Below, piece by piece: positions 8,074 through 16,420 of a stretch of DNA of 64,000 bases. The notes below the pieces were generated by a model, which was given only the letters and a program-made list of their open reading frames with translations, was not told where the DNA came from and ran no database searches. Position numbers and translations under genes: made by a program. This DNA comes from Halomonas cupida (GTDB lineage: Bacteria > Pseudomonadota > Gammaproteobacteria > Pseudomonadales > Halomonadaceae): NCBI RefSeq assembly GCF_900142755.1, contig NZ_FRCA01000011.1, positions 67,328 to 131,327 on the forward strand, given 5' to 3'. The number at the start of each line of letters is the position of its first letter. Positions within the stretch are counted from its first letter, which is position 1.

Positions 8074-10587
8074 ATGTCGTCACTGTTCATTACTTCCCCT
8101 CATACAGCCCTCGCCGTTCAGCTCGAGCAGATCAACGGTGTCACACTACTGGCCTGTCTGATCACATTCATGGCGGTGTACACCGGAACCGCCGTTGGTG
8201 AGAGGCTGTCCACCACACGCCTGTATCAACGTCGGAGGTGGTGGCCGGGAGGCGCCCTGGTCATTGCACTGGGGGCCTGGAACATGTGCCTTACCGGAAT
8301 GCTGACCAGCGCCTGGCCCTTTGCCGTTGAATACCGTCCGCAGCTGGTACTGGCGTCACTGGTGCCCGCCATCACGGCGGGGCTGATCTACCAGTACTCG
8401 ATGGCTCGACCCGGCAAGTCAGTCCTGTGGCGTAGCCTGGCAGGCCTGGCATTCGGACTCGCCGTTCTGGCCATGCATTACCTCGGCCAGTTCTCGATCT
8501 CGATCGAAGCCCCTGCCGAGCTGGCCATCGCTACTACAAATGCCAGTCTAGCAATGGGGGTAGCCCTGGTCCTGGGTATGAGCATCATCCACAGCCTGCA
8601 CTACACACGGTCTCTACCGATCATCGGTGGCATCCGCAGTCGCAGCTTGATCATGGGCTCTATCGCAGCCATAGCGCTAGGCATCATTCACGTCACCGCC
8701 GCCAGCAGTGTCAGGGTCCTCGCCGATGCTCCCCTCGGCACGCCCTCCACCAATGATATAAGTTCCCTTCTGTCGGTTTTGCTGTCCGCGACCACGGCAA
8801 TATTCGCCGTCGGCATGCTGAGTTCAGTGCTGTTTGACCGCTACCAATTGAGCAGTGTCCAGCGCGACCAGGCATCCCGCACCCAGTTGATCGATATCAT
8901 CGAGTCCATGCACGATGGCGTGGCGCTGCTTGACCACAAGGCGCGGCTGGTAATGTGCAATCACGCCTTCGAGGCGCTCACCGGGGTACGCCATTCGGAT
9001 CTGTTGGGGCTCTCCATGCTGAGTTTGAGTCGCGTGCTGCGTTTCAGCCATCACCGCAGCGAAGTTCTGCGCAGCCTTCGCGAACACAATGCCTGGCTGG
9101 GCGATGTCGAAGTTCGCCACCGGCTGGGGCACCGGTTTCCAGCCCACCTGAGCATCAATCGTGTTCGCGCCCGTGGCACGGCGGCCGAGCACTTCGTGGC
9201 AACGCTCACCGATACTTCCGCTCACTACGATGCACAGCGCCAGATTCGTCATCAGGCCTACCATGATGCCTTGACTGGACTACCCAACCGCCGCGCTCTG
9301 AAGGAACGAATCCATGCCCTGCAGGAGGCCAGCAACGACAATCAGCATCATGTCATGCTGATGCTGGTCGACATCGATAGCTTCAAGACCATCAATGACC
9401 GTTACGGCCAGGCCATGGGAGATCGACTGCTCAAGGCTGTCAGCGATCGTCTCCGCTCCTGGGCCCGCGAGTCGGCCGACCTCGCACGCTTGAGCAGCAA
9501 CGAGTTCGCGCTGTTGTACGGAGGGTTATCAAGCGAGCCTGCCAAAGCGGAAGCCGTGGCGCTCGACAAGACAACGCGTCTCCTCGAGGCCCTCAACGGT
9601 GACTATGCGCTCGCTGGCCAGCGCCTGTCCTGCAGGATCAGTGCTGGCTACCTGCTTTATTACGGGCGTGACCTCGGCGTCGACGAACTGCTCAAACGCG
9701 CCGGACTGGCGCTGCTCGAAAGCAAGTGCGAGGGCGACCAGCGCCCCAGAGCCTTTGAGTCGTGCATGGTGGACCGGCTCAACGCTCGACTACGCATGGA
9801 ACGACAGCTACATGAAGCCATTCATGGCGAACAGCTGCGCATCCATATTCAGCCCCAGGTCGACACTCGGCGACGGATGATGGGTGGAGAGGCACTGGTG
9901 CGCTGGCAGCATCCGGAGAGGGGCATCATTGCGCCCAATGCCTTCATTCGCCTGGCAGAGGAAACCGGCCAGATCATCGAGATAGGCCACTGGATGCTCA
10001 ACCAGGTCTGCAGTCTACTGGCCGACTGGCAACACCATCCACAGCGCCGGAACTGGCATCTGTCACTCAATGTCAGTGTGCGCGAGTTCCAGCACCTCGG
10101 CTTTGTCGAGCGTGTCGAGCAGGTGCTCACCGACAGCGGTGCACCCGCCGGTCGACTGACTCTGGAGCTGACCGAATCATTGATGCTGGAGGACTCATGG
10201 CCGGTGATCGATACGCTGTCCCGCTTGCGCAAACTGGGAGTTCGCCTTGCCATTGATGATTTCGGTACCGGCTACTCCTCCCTGGCCTACCTCAAGCGCC
10301 TGCCGTTGGACGTGCTGAAGATCGACGTCAGCTTCGTCCATGATCTCACCGAAGACCCACAGGCCGCCCCCATCGCCCAGACCATCATTGCACTGGCACA
10401 GACACTGCAGCTTGATGTCATTGCTGAAGGCGTGGAGACACTCCCTCAGCAGCAGCGCCTGATCGAGCTGGGTTGCAGCCAGTTTCAGGGATTCTTCTAC
10501 GCACCTGCATTGCCTTTGGGCCGGTTCCTGTCCTTTGCCGAATCGGCGGACCAGCAGGCCTGTGAAAACCCGCTTTCACAGCCTTGA
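8074..10587 (+). CDS. Membrane MHYT-PAS-GGDEF-EAL protein, probable c-di-GMP phosphodiesterase
   Basis: The 837-residue protein has about seven N-terminal membrane helices of the MHYT sensor type (residues 1-255), but only one motif is near intact (AMHYLGQ); the first reads NMCLTGM and the third IIHVTAA. A PAS-like region (about 270-390) follows. The GGDEF domain (about 395-560) has SSNEF in place of GG(D/E)EF, so cyclase activity is unlikely. The EAL domain (about 580-825) keeps EALVRW, LNVSV, ELTES, DDFGTGYSS, LKID, AEGVET and QGFFYAP. The expected activity is c-di-GMP hydrolysis, controlled by a membrane signal. It is a single gene. Confidence 0.88.
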   Translation: MSSLFITSPHTALAVQLEQINGVTLLACLITFMAVYTGTAVGERLSTTRLYQRRRWWPGGALVIALGAWNMCLTGMLTSAWPFAVEYRPQLVLASLVPAITAGLIYQYSMARPGKSVLWRSLAGLAFGLAVLAMHYLGQFSISIEAPAELAIATTNASLAMGVALVLGMSIIHSLHYTRSLPIIGGIRSRSLIMGSIAAIALGIIHVTAASSVRVLADAPLGTPSTNDISSLLSVLLSATTAIFAVGMLSSVLFDRYQLSSVQRDQASRTQLIDIIESMHDGVALLDHKARLVMCNHAFEALTGVRHSDLLGLSMLSLSRVLRFSHHRSEVLRSLREHNAWLGDVEVRHRLGHRFPAHLSINRVRARGTAAEHFVATLTDTSAHYDAQRQIRHQAYHDALTGLPNRRALKERIHALQEASNDNQHHVMLMLVDIDSFKTINDRYGQAMGDRLLKAVSDRLRSWARESADLARLSSNEFALLYGGLSSEPAKAEAVALDKTTRLLEALNGDYALAGQRLSCRISAGYLLYYGRDLGVDELLKRAGLALLESKCEGDQRPRAFESCMVDRLNARLRMERQLHEAIHGEQLRIHIQPQVDTRRRMMGGEALVRWQHPERGIIAPNAFIRLAEETGQIIEIGHWMLNQVCSLLADWQHHPQRRNWHLSLNVSVREFQHLGFVERVEQVLTDSGAPAGRLTLELTESLMLEDSWPVIDTLSRLRKLGVRLAIDDFGTGYSSLAYLKRLPLDVLKIDVSFVHDLTEDPQAAPIAQTIIALAQTLQLDVIAEGVETLPQQQRLIELGCSQFQGFFYAPALPLGRFLSFAESADQQACENPLSQP

Positions 10588-10660
10588 CCACAACGCTGAG
10601 CTTGCATTGGTCGCTGCAGTTGGCAAGATGGACGTTCTGTTATGAGGTAACATCGAGCCC

Positions 10661-11113
10661 ATGTCCGAATCTGCCAATCAAGATGCACAACAGCGCGCCT
10701 CGCTGATTTCTCCGGAAAGTCACGTCGAGGGCTTCCGCAAGGCACGCGATGCTCGCCGCACCGAGCTGATCGAAGACTATGTGGAACTGATATCCGACCT
10801 CATTGCAGATGCCGGAGAAGCACGTCAGACCGACATTGCCCGCCGTCTTGGCGTCGCCCAGCCTACCGTGGCCAAGATGCTCAAACGCCTCGATGAAGAA
10901 GGCCTGATCATCAAGCGCCCCTATCGCGGCGTATTCCTCACCGAGCAGGGGGAAGCCCTGGCCGACGCCAGCCGCCAGCGCCATCGCATTGTCGAGGCCT
11001 TCCTGATCAAGCTGGGCATTGATGCCGAGACCGCTCGTGTCGACGCTGAAGGCATCGAGCACCACGTCAGTGCCGAGACCCTCGCCGCTTTCGAACGCTT
11101 TCTCGAAACCTGA
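10661..11113 (+). CDS. mntR: Manganese-responsive DtxR-family repressor MntR
   Basis: The 150-residue protein has an N-terminal winged helix (residues about 35-95, with QTDIARRLGVAQPTVAKML as the recognition region) and a short helical dimerisation/metal domain ending HHVSAETLAAFERFL. Its size and lack of an SH3 domain fit MntR rather than iron regulators. It lies upstream of a complete mntABCD transport operon, the expected target. GAGGT precedes the ATG. With Mn bound, MntR represses uptake genes; a candidate operator lies at 11382-11405. Confidence 0.88.
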   Translation: MSESANQDAQQRASLISPESHVEGFRKARDARRTELIEDYVELISDLIADAGEARQTDIARRLGVAQPTVAKMLKRLDEEGLIIKRPYRGVFLTEQGEALADASRQRHRIVEAFLIKLGIDAETARVDAEGIEHHVSAETLAAFERFLET

Positions 11114-11124
11114 TCACTCATAGC

Positions 11125-11260
11125 GCGCGACCCACAGGGATGTGGGAAGTGCGTGTTCGTGTCGGGAACACGAATAGCCGACCCGCAGTGCAGGGAACAC
11201 GAATAGCCGACCCACAGGGATGTGGGAAGTGCCCATGTTCGTCGGGAACGAACATGGGCC
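11125..11260. repeat. Array of short hairpins and direct repeats downstream of mntR
   Basis: A unit CCCACAGGGATGTGGGAAGTG occurs twice (near 11131 and 11211) and folds on itself (CCCACA/TGTGGG). GGGAACACGAATAGCCGACCC also occurs twice (near 11164 and 11193). A perfect hairpin CCCATGTTCG/CGAACATGGG lies at about 11232-11258. Together they resemble REP/BIME-type palindromic clusters. One hairpin may end the mntR transcript. Confidence 0.7.
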
Positions 11261-11316
11261 AGCTCGTAGCTCGTAGCTCGTAGCTCGTAGCTCGTAGCTC
11301 GTAGCTCGTAGCTCAT
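11261..11316. repeat. Tandem 7-bp repeat (AGCTCGT)n
   Basis: Seven perfect copies of AGCTCGT are followed by one imperfect copy (AGCTCAT). The same heptamer in reverse orientation is found at 22565-22607. It is non-coding here. A short-period tandem array of this kind can change copy number by slippage. Confidence 0.9.
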
Positions 11317-11381
11317 CAACATAGCTCGACTCAATCGCTCCCATAGCATATGGGCACTTGACCCGGGAACCTTTTCGGCGC

Positions 11382-11405
11382 GAAACTTAGCCTAGACTAT
11401 AAATG
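11382..11405. promoter_or_regulatory. Candidate MntR operator upstream of mntABCD
   Basis: The sequence AAACTTAGCCTAGACTATAA matches the layout of the palindromic E. coli mntH MntR box (AAACATAGC...GCTATGTTT) at about two thirds of positions, including TAGC and CTAT. It lies about 90 bp before the first gene of the manganese operon and overlaps a TATAAA that could be a -10 element. Recognition is by eye, from memory of the box. Confidence 0.5.
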
Positions 11406-11491
11406 ATAGCAAGATGACAGAATCCACCATCCCGACCTGTTCGTATCAGGCAGGCAGTCCGCTCGTGGAGACTGATGCCAGGAGATGATGC

Positions 11492-12499
11492 ATGCGCCTT
11501 CCCACAGCCCTGTTGGCCACTCTGACAGCCATGATGTTCAGCCACATGAGCTGGGCAGATGACACCTCGCCGCTCAAGACCATGGTCACTGTCGGGATGC
11601 TTGGAGACGTGGTCAGTCAGGTGGGAGGAGATTGTGTCGCCACCACCACCATGATGGGCCCCGGTGTCGACCCCCACCTTTACCAGGCCAGTGCTCGCGA
11701 TGTGCATGAGCTCAATGAGGCTGACCTGATCCTGTTCAGTGGCTATTCGCTGGAAGGCCAGTTGGGTGAGGTACTGGAGCGCTTCGCTCGGATCAAGCCC
11801 ACTACAGCCATCTCCGAGCAGGCCATTGATGAAACGCAACTTATCCACAGCCAGGATGCCTATGGTATCGACCCCCACCTGTGGATGGATGCCGGGCTAT
11901 GGGCGCAGACCGTTCCGGCGGTGGCAAAAGTACTGGCCGATCAGCGTCCGCAATGCCGTGATGCCATTCAGACACGCCAGGCAGACTATGAGGCCCAGCT
12001 CGAAGCCCTGGATGGGTGGATTCGCACCAGTATCGCCACGATCCCCGAGCGCCAGCGGATTCTGGTCACCGCCCACGATGCCTTCAACTACTTCGGCCGT
12101 GCCTATGGCATTGAGGTGAGCGGTATCCAGGGTATGTCAACGGCCACAGAAACCGGGGTCGGCGATATTCGACGTACCGTGGACCTGGTGGTGGAACGAG
12201 AGGTCCCCGCCATGTTTGTCGAAAGCACCATCAATCCACGTACGGTACAGGCAGTGATCGATGCAGCGGCCAGTCGCGGCCAGCAAGTGGCCATAGGAGG
12301 CCAACTCTACTCCGATGCCATGGGCGCCCCCGATACAGCCGATGGTACCTACATCGGCATGCTGGTGGCCAACACCCGGCACATCGTCGAGGCTCTGGGC
12401 GGCAAGGTCTCGCCCCTACCCGAGCCACTGCAGGGCTGGGCCTCCCGTTGGCACCTGGACTTCGATACGCCGATAGCGGCCAATAACCACACTGAGTGA
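11492..12499 (+). CDS. mntA: Manganese ABC transporter, metal-binding protein (TroA/ZnuA family)
   Basis: The 335-residue protein has a signal peptide ending near SWAD and is periplasmic. The metal-binding pattern of cluster A-I proteins is visible: GVDPHLYQAS (His62), DPHLWMD, the HDAFNYFGRAYG segment and a C-terminal SDAMGAP aspartate. There is no His-rich loop of the kind common in zinc-specific ZnuA. That, with the linked mntR, favours manganese (or Mn/Fe) as substrate. It is the first gene of a four-gene operon, 33 bp before the ATPase gene. Zinc remains possible. Confidence 0.85.
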   Translation: MRLPTALLATLTAMMFSHMSWADDTSPLKTMVTVGMLGDVVSQVGGDCVATTTMMGPGVDPHLYQASARDVHELNEADLILFSGYSLEGQLGEVLERFARIKPTTAISEQAIDETQLIHSQDAYGIDPHLWMDAGLWAQTVPAVAKVLADQRPQCRDAIQTRQADYEAQLEALDGWIRTSIATIPERQRILVTAHDAFNYFGRAYGIEVSGIQGMSTATETGVGDIRRTVDLVVEREVPAMFVESTINPRTVQAVIDAAASRGQQVAIGGQLYSDAMGAPDTADGTYIGMLVANTRHIVEALGGKVSPLPEPLQGWASRWHLDFDTPIAANNHTE

Positions 12500-12532
12500 C
12501 TTTCTCTCAACACCGACCTGCGGAGCCTTCCC

Positions 12533-13339
12533 ATGACAGAGCTGCTCCACGAACCCGACCTCGCACTGCATGTCGAGGACCTGACGGTCAGCTACCACGG
12601 CAAGCCGGTGTTGTGGGATATCGACCTCGATGTGCCCCCCGGTGTGATGGCTGCAATTGTCGGGCCCAACGGCGCCGGCAAGAGCACTCTGATCAAGAGC
12701 ATCCTTGGCCTGGTGCCCAGCGTGGCAGGACACGTCACCCTGCACGGTCTCCCCTATCGCAAGGCTCGTCGCCGTGTCGGTTATGTGCCGCAACGCTCGA
12801 GTGTCGACTGGGATTTCCCGACCACTGCATTGGATGTGGTGATGATGGGGCTGTATGGGCGCCTGGGCTGGCTGCGCAGACCGGGCAGCCGTGAGCGCCA
12901 TCAGGCTCGGGAGGCGCTGACCCTGGTCGGGATGCAGGAATTTGCCGAACGGCAGATCAGTCAGTTGTCCGGCGGCCAACAGCAGCGAGTGTTTCTGGCC
13001 CGTGCTCTGGTACAGCAGGCGGATGTCTATTTCCTCGACGAACCCATGGCCGGCGTCGATGCTACCACCGAGCGCGCCATCGTCGAGATCCTTCGCCGTC
13101 TGCGTGACCAGGGCAAGACCGTGATCGTTGTCCATCACGACCTGCAGACGGTACGCAGCTACTTCGACTGGATGCTGATTCTCAACGTGCGGGTCATTGC
13201 CCAGGGCCGAGTGGAGGATATCTACACTGCCGAGCACCTGCGCCGCGCCTACGGTGGCCAGATTGCCCTGCTCGACAATGTCACGGACTCGACTCGTGTT
13301 TCCGATGCGGCGACGCTGGAATCGGAGTCGCTGCAATGA
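12533..13339 (+). CDS. mntB: Manganese ABC transporter, ATP-binding protein
   Basis: The 268-residue ABC ATPase has Walker A GPNGAGKST near residue 44, signature LSGGQQQRV near 144, Walker B VYFLDEP and the switch His in IVVHHDL. The PQRSSVDWDFPTT stretch at the Q-loop is typical of the metal-uptake (TroB/MntB) subfamily. It energises import through the two permeases encoded next; its stop codon overlaps the start of the first. Confidence 0.9.
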   Translation: MTELLHEPDLALHVEDLTVSYHGKPVLWDIDLDVPPGVMAAIVGPNGAGKSTLIKSILGLVPSVAGHVTLHGLPYRKARRRVGYVPQRSSVDWDFPTTALDVVMMGLYGRLGWLRRPGSRERHQAREALTLVGMQEFAERQISQLSGGQQQRVFLARALVQQADVYFLDEPMAGVDATTERAIVEILRRLRDQGKTVIVVHHDLQTVRSYFDWMLILNVRVIAQGRVEDIYTAEHLRRAYGGQIALLDNVTDSTRVSDAATLESESLQ

Positions 13340-14484
13340 GTCCTGCTGAATGGCTGAGCGACTATACCCTGCAGAACGTGGCCATCGGTGCGGCCCTGCT
13401 TGGACTGGTCAGTGGCGTTCTCGGCAGTTTCGCAGTGCTGCGCAAGCAGAGCCTGCTGGGGGATACGCTGTCTCACGCAGCACTCCCCGGCATCTGTCTG
13501 GGCTTCATCATGTCTGGCGGACGCCATCTCGGCAGCCTACTGGCCGGCGCCCTGTTTACCGGAGCTCTCGCAGCGCTGGCCATGCTGTGGCTGACACGCA
13601 TGAGTCGCCTCAAGACCGATGCTGCTCTGGGCATCACCCTGAGCGTCTTCTTCGCCATCGGTGTGGTACTGCTGACTCATATCCAGGGCAGCAACAACGC
13701 TTCCCAGGGGGGCCTCGATGCCTTCCTGTTCGGGCAGGCAGCTGCAACGCTGCGCAGTGATCTGTGGATCATGGCTGGCGTCACTGCCATCGCCATGCTG
13801 TTGGTCACTGCGCTGTGGAAGGAATTCAAGCTGGTGTCCTTCGATCCTCAGTACGCTGCCTGCATCGGCATGCCGGTGGTGCTGCTGGAGGCGGTGCTGA
13901 CCGTGATGATTGCGCTGGCCGTTGTGGTAGGGCTGCAGATGGTTGGCGTCGTGCTGATGGCGGCGATGATCATTGCCCCCGCCGTCGCCGCCCGGCAATG
14001 GACGCACCGGCTCGAACACATGGTGATACTCGCTGCCCTGTTCGGCATCTTCGGCGGGGTCTGCGGTGCGGTCATCAGTGCATTGGGGCCGGGGCTGGCC
14101 ACCGGGCCACTGATCATTCTCAGCCTCTCGGTGGTCGTGATCATTTCGCTGCTGTTGGCCCCGGGACGCGGTTTCGTATGGGAAATCCTCAAGCTACGCA
14201 GCGATCGCCGCGCACTGCGCCACCAGAAAGTGCTGACCACGCTCTATCATGTTGCCTGCCAGCATGAAGATCGCAGCTATCGCTTCGACCAGGGCATGAT
14301 CGACATCTATCATGGCACCAACACCCGCAACGCTCTGCAACGTCTGGCAGACCGTGACTGGGTGAGACTCCAGACGCCACCGCCTGGCGAGCCAGTCAGC
14401 GCGCCGCAATGGGTACTGACCGATAGCGGTATCGACGAAGCCGAGCGCCTGCTTCGTTATCCTGCCGAGGAGGCGGCATCATGA
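13336..14484 (+). CDS. mntC: Manganese ABC transporter permease with C-terminal winged-helix extension
   Basis: The 382-residue protein has an ABC-3 type permease domain with about eight or nine membrane helices in residues 1-285 (including LLGDTLSHAALPG and GVVLMAAMIIAPAVAA). A soluble tail of about 95 residues follows, with helices and a final QWVLTDSGIDEAERLL that resembles the winged helix of DtxR-type regulators. Such tails are known on TroC/MntC-type permeases of Mn/Fe/Zn systems. It overlaps genes on both sides by 4 bp, so translation is coupled. Confidence 0.88.
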   Translation: MSPAEWLSDYTLQNVAIGAALLGLVSGVLGSFAVLRKQSLLGDTLSHAALPGICLGFIMSGGRHLGSLLAGALFTGALAALAMLWLTRMSRLKTDAALGITLSVFFAIGVVLLTHIQGSNNASQGGLDAFLFGQAAATLRSDLWIMAGVTAIAMLLVTALWKEFKLVSFDPQYAACIGMPVVLLEAVLTVMIALAVVVGLQMVGVVLMAAMIIAPAVAARQWTHRLEHMVILAALFGIFGGVCGAVISALGPGLATGPLIILSLSVVVIISLLLAPGRGFVWEILKLRSDRRALRHQKVLTTLYHVACQHEDRSYRFDQGMIDIYHGTNTRNALQRLADRDWVRLQTPPPGEPVSAPQWVLTDSGIDEAERLLRYPAEEAAS

Positions 14485-15632
14485 TCGCGGCCATCTTCAA
14501 CGATATCGATCTGATGATCATGTTGGTTGGGGCCTTGGTGGGGATCGCCTCCAGCCTGGTCGGCACCTTCCTCGTGCTGCGTGGCAGCAGCATGCTGTCA
14601 GACGCCATCGGTCACTCTATCGTCTTCGGCATTGTTGTTGTCTGGCTGCTGACCCACCAGTCCAGCGGCCCATGGCAGATTCTCGGCGCCGCGTTGACCG
14701 GGTTGCTGACGGTGTTCCTCACCGAACTGCTGGTCAATACCCAGCGAGTCAAGAAGGATGCCGCCATCGGTCTGGTGTTCCCAGTACTGTTTTCTCTCGG
14801 CATCCTGCTGATCAATCTGTACGCCAATGATGTCCATGTCGATGCTCACACCGTGCTGCTCGGCGAGATCGGCTTCATCTGGCTGGATACGCTCAACATT
14901 AGCGGGGTGGAAGTGCCTCGTGCGCTGTTGACCATGAGCGGAATGACCCTGGTCAACGCGATCTTCATCCTGGTGTTCTACAAGGAGCTGAAGCTGGCCA
15001 CCTTCGATGCCGCCCTTGCCAGGGCGCTGGGTTTCGCTCCGGGTGTACTCTTCTATGCGTTGTTGCTGCTGACCAGCGGTACCGCCGTAGCGGCCTTTGA
15101 TGCGGTGGGTGCAGTACTGTTTGTGGCCTTCGTGATCGTACCGCCATCCGCCGCCTGGCTGCTCACTGATCGTCTTGAGCGTATGTTCCTCTACGGCATT
15201 CTGATCTCGATTGCCTCAAGCATCCTCGGCTATCAGTTGGCGGTACTGTGGGATGTCTCGATTGGCGGCATGATGGCCGTCATGACCGGGGGTTTCCTTG
15301 CCCTCGCCTTCCTGTTCGGTCCACGCCACGGCATGCTCGCGTTATGGTACCAACGTCGTCATCAGCGAGCGCTGAATGACAGTCGAACCCTGGCCGTGCA
15401 TCTGTTCAATCACGAGGATGGCCCTGAACAGGCCGTGGAGAATGTCACTCAGGCGTTGCGTGACCATCTGCGCTGGGCCGACAGCCGTGCGCAGCAGGTC
15501 GTGGAACGGGCTTGCCACAAGCAACTGATCGTGCAACAGGGTAGCCAACTCAAGCTGACCCCCGCTGGGCGCCAGTTGGCACGAGAGATTCTCGAACCTT
15601 CCCGACAACCCAGCGGAAACATGCCTCAATAG
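14481..15632 (+). CDS. mntD: Manganese ABC transporter, second permease with C-terminal extension
   Basis: The 383-residue ABC-3 permease is related to the preceding one (SSLVGTFLVLRGSSMLSDAIGHSIVFG, FVAFVIVPPSAAWLL). Membrane helices fill residues 1-280. The last 95 or so residues are hydrophilic and include RACHKQLIVQQGSQLKLTPAGRQLAREIL, again winged-helix-like. The pair of permeases forms the membrane channel of the MntABCD importer. It is the last gene of the operon and converges on the DUF2628 gene with 18 bp between stops. Confidence 0.88.
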   Translation: MIAAIFNDIDLMIMLVGALVGIASSLVGTFLVLRGSSMLSDAIGHSIVFGIVVVWLLTHQSSGPWQILGAALTGLLTVFLTELLVNTQRVKKDAAIGLVFPVLFSLGILLINLYANDVHVDAHTVLLGEIGFIWLDTLNISGVEVPRALLTMSGMTLVNAIFILVFYKELKLATFDAALARALGFAPGVLFYALLLLTSGTAVAAFDAVGAVLFVAFVIVPPSAAWLLTDRLERMFLYGILISIASSILGYQLAVLWDVSIGGMMAVMTGGFLALAFLFGPRHGMLALWYQRRHQRALNDSRTLAVHLFNHEDGPEQAVENVTQALRDHLRWADSRAQQVVERACHKQLIVQQGSQLKLTPAGRQLAREILEPSRQPSGNMPQ

Positions 15633-15650
15633 CCTGGTCTCGCTCGCGGC

Positions 15651-16202
15651 TCAGGCTTCGAGCTTGCCGGAGCCGCTGCCATCCCGCCCTGTACGCCCGT
15701 CAGTTCCCTCTTGCTGTGGGTTGCCGCTGGAGAAAGCGCGAGGCCCCTGGTCCAGTTGCAGGCCCTCGCCTTGCTGAAGGTTTTCCGCCATTGGCGAGTT
15801 TTCTACCAGCCGAGGGTTTTCGGCCATTTGAGAGGCCCCCGGCGGTTGGGTAATCCCCTGATCCCGACGTTGGCTGTAGAACGCCAGGGCCTGACCGGGA
15901 TTCGAAGCTTCAACCACGTCGTGGCACTGAAAACCTCGGCTGGCCAGCACATTGGCGTACATGCCGTTGCCATTGATGCCCAGCACCAGGCTAACCATCA
16001 GTCCCACCACATTGCTTACCATGGCGTACTCCGGAGGCAGGAAAAACACCACGATACCCACCCCACCCACCACTGTTGCGGCCAGCCACATGGTCTTGTA
16101 CAACAACCAGAACAGGCCGAAGAAGAATCCAGGCCAGGACCAGCCGTCCTTCACTGCTTTCAGCCCGAGATCCGGGTGCTCATGAATTTCAAAGGTTTTC
16201 AC
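15651..16202 (-). CDS. DUF2628 membrane protein with a repetitive hydrophilic tail
   Basis: The 183-residue protein begins with the DUF2628 pattern: a short aromatic N-terminus, then WSWPGFFFGLFWLLYKTMW and two or three more membrane segments up to about residue 100, with GFQCHDVVEASNP after them. The last 65 residues are rich in Gln, Asn, Gly and Glu with near-repeats (MAENPRLVEN, MAENLQQGEG) and are probably disordered. Function is unknown. Confidence 0.75.
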   Translation of the reverse strand: MKTFEIHEHPDLGLKAVKDGWSWPGFFFGLFWLLYKTMWLAATVVGGVGIVVFFLPPEYAMVSNVVGLMVSLVLGINGNGMYANVLASRGFQCHDVVEASNPGQALAFYSQRRDQGITQPPGASQMAENPRLVENSPMAENLQQGEGLQLDQGPRAFSSGNPQQEGTDGRTGRDGSGSGKLEA

Positions 16203-16420
16203 GTCACTCTCCCTGCGGTTTTACATTCGTCGTCAGCGGATCCATCCACTACGCTTGTCAGCATGACACGCCAGCCACAGGCATGTGCCATACATGAGCT
16301 ATGCTGCATAGATGTACGTCAGGCGCCCGCGGATGCAGTCCAGTGAGAGGTGGCGTCCGGCGGCAACCATCCATCCAGATGTATACGTTCAAGAACAAGG
16401 CTACTCCTCGGGAGACACTG

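Noticed and set aside
11261..11316. CRISPR array
   Set aside because: The repeat has a 7-bp period with no spacers and no cas genes nearby.
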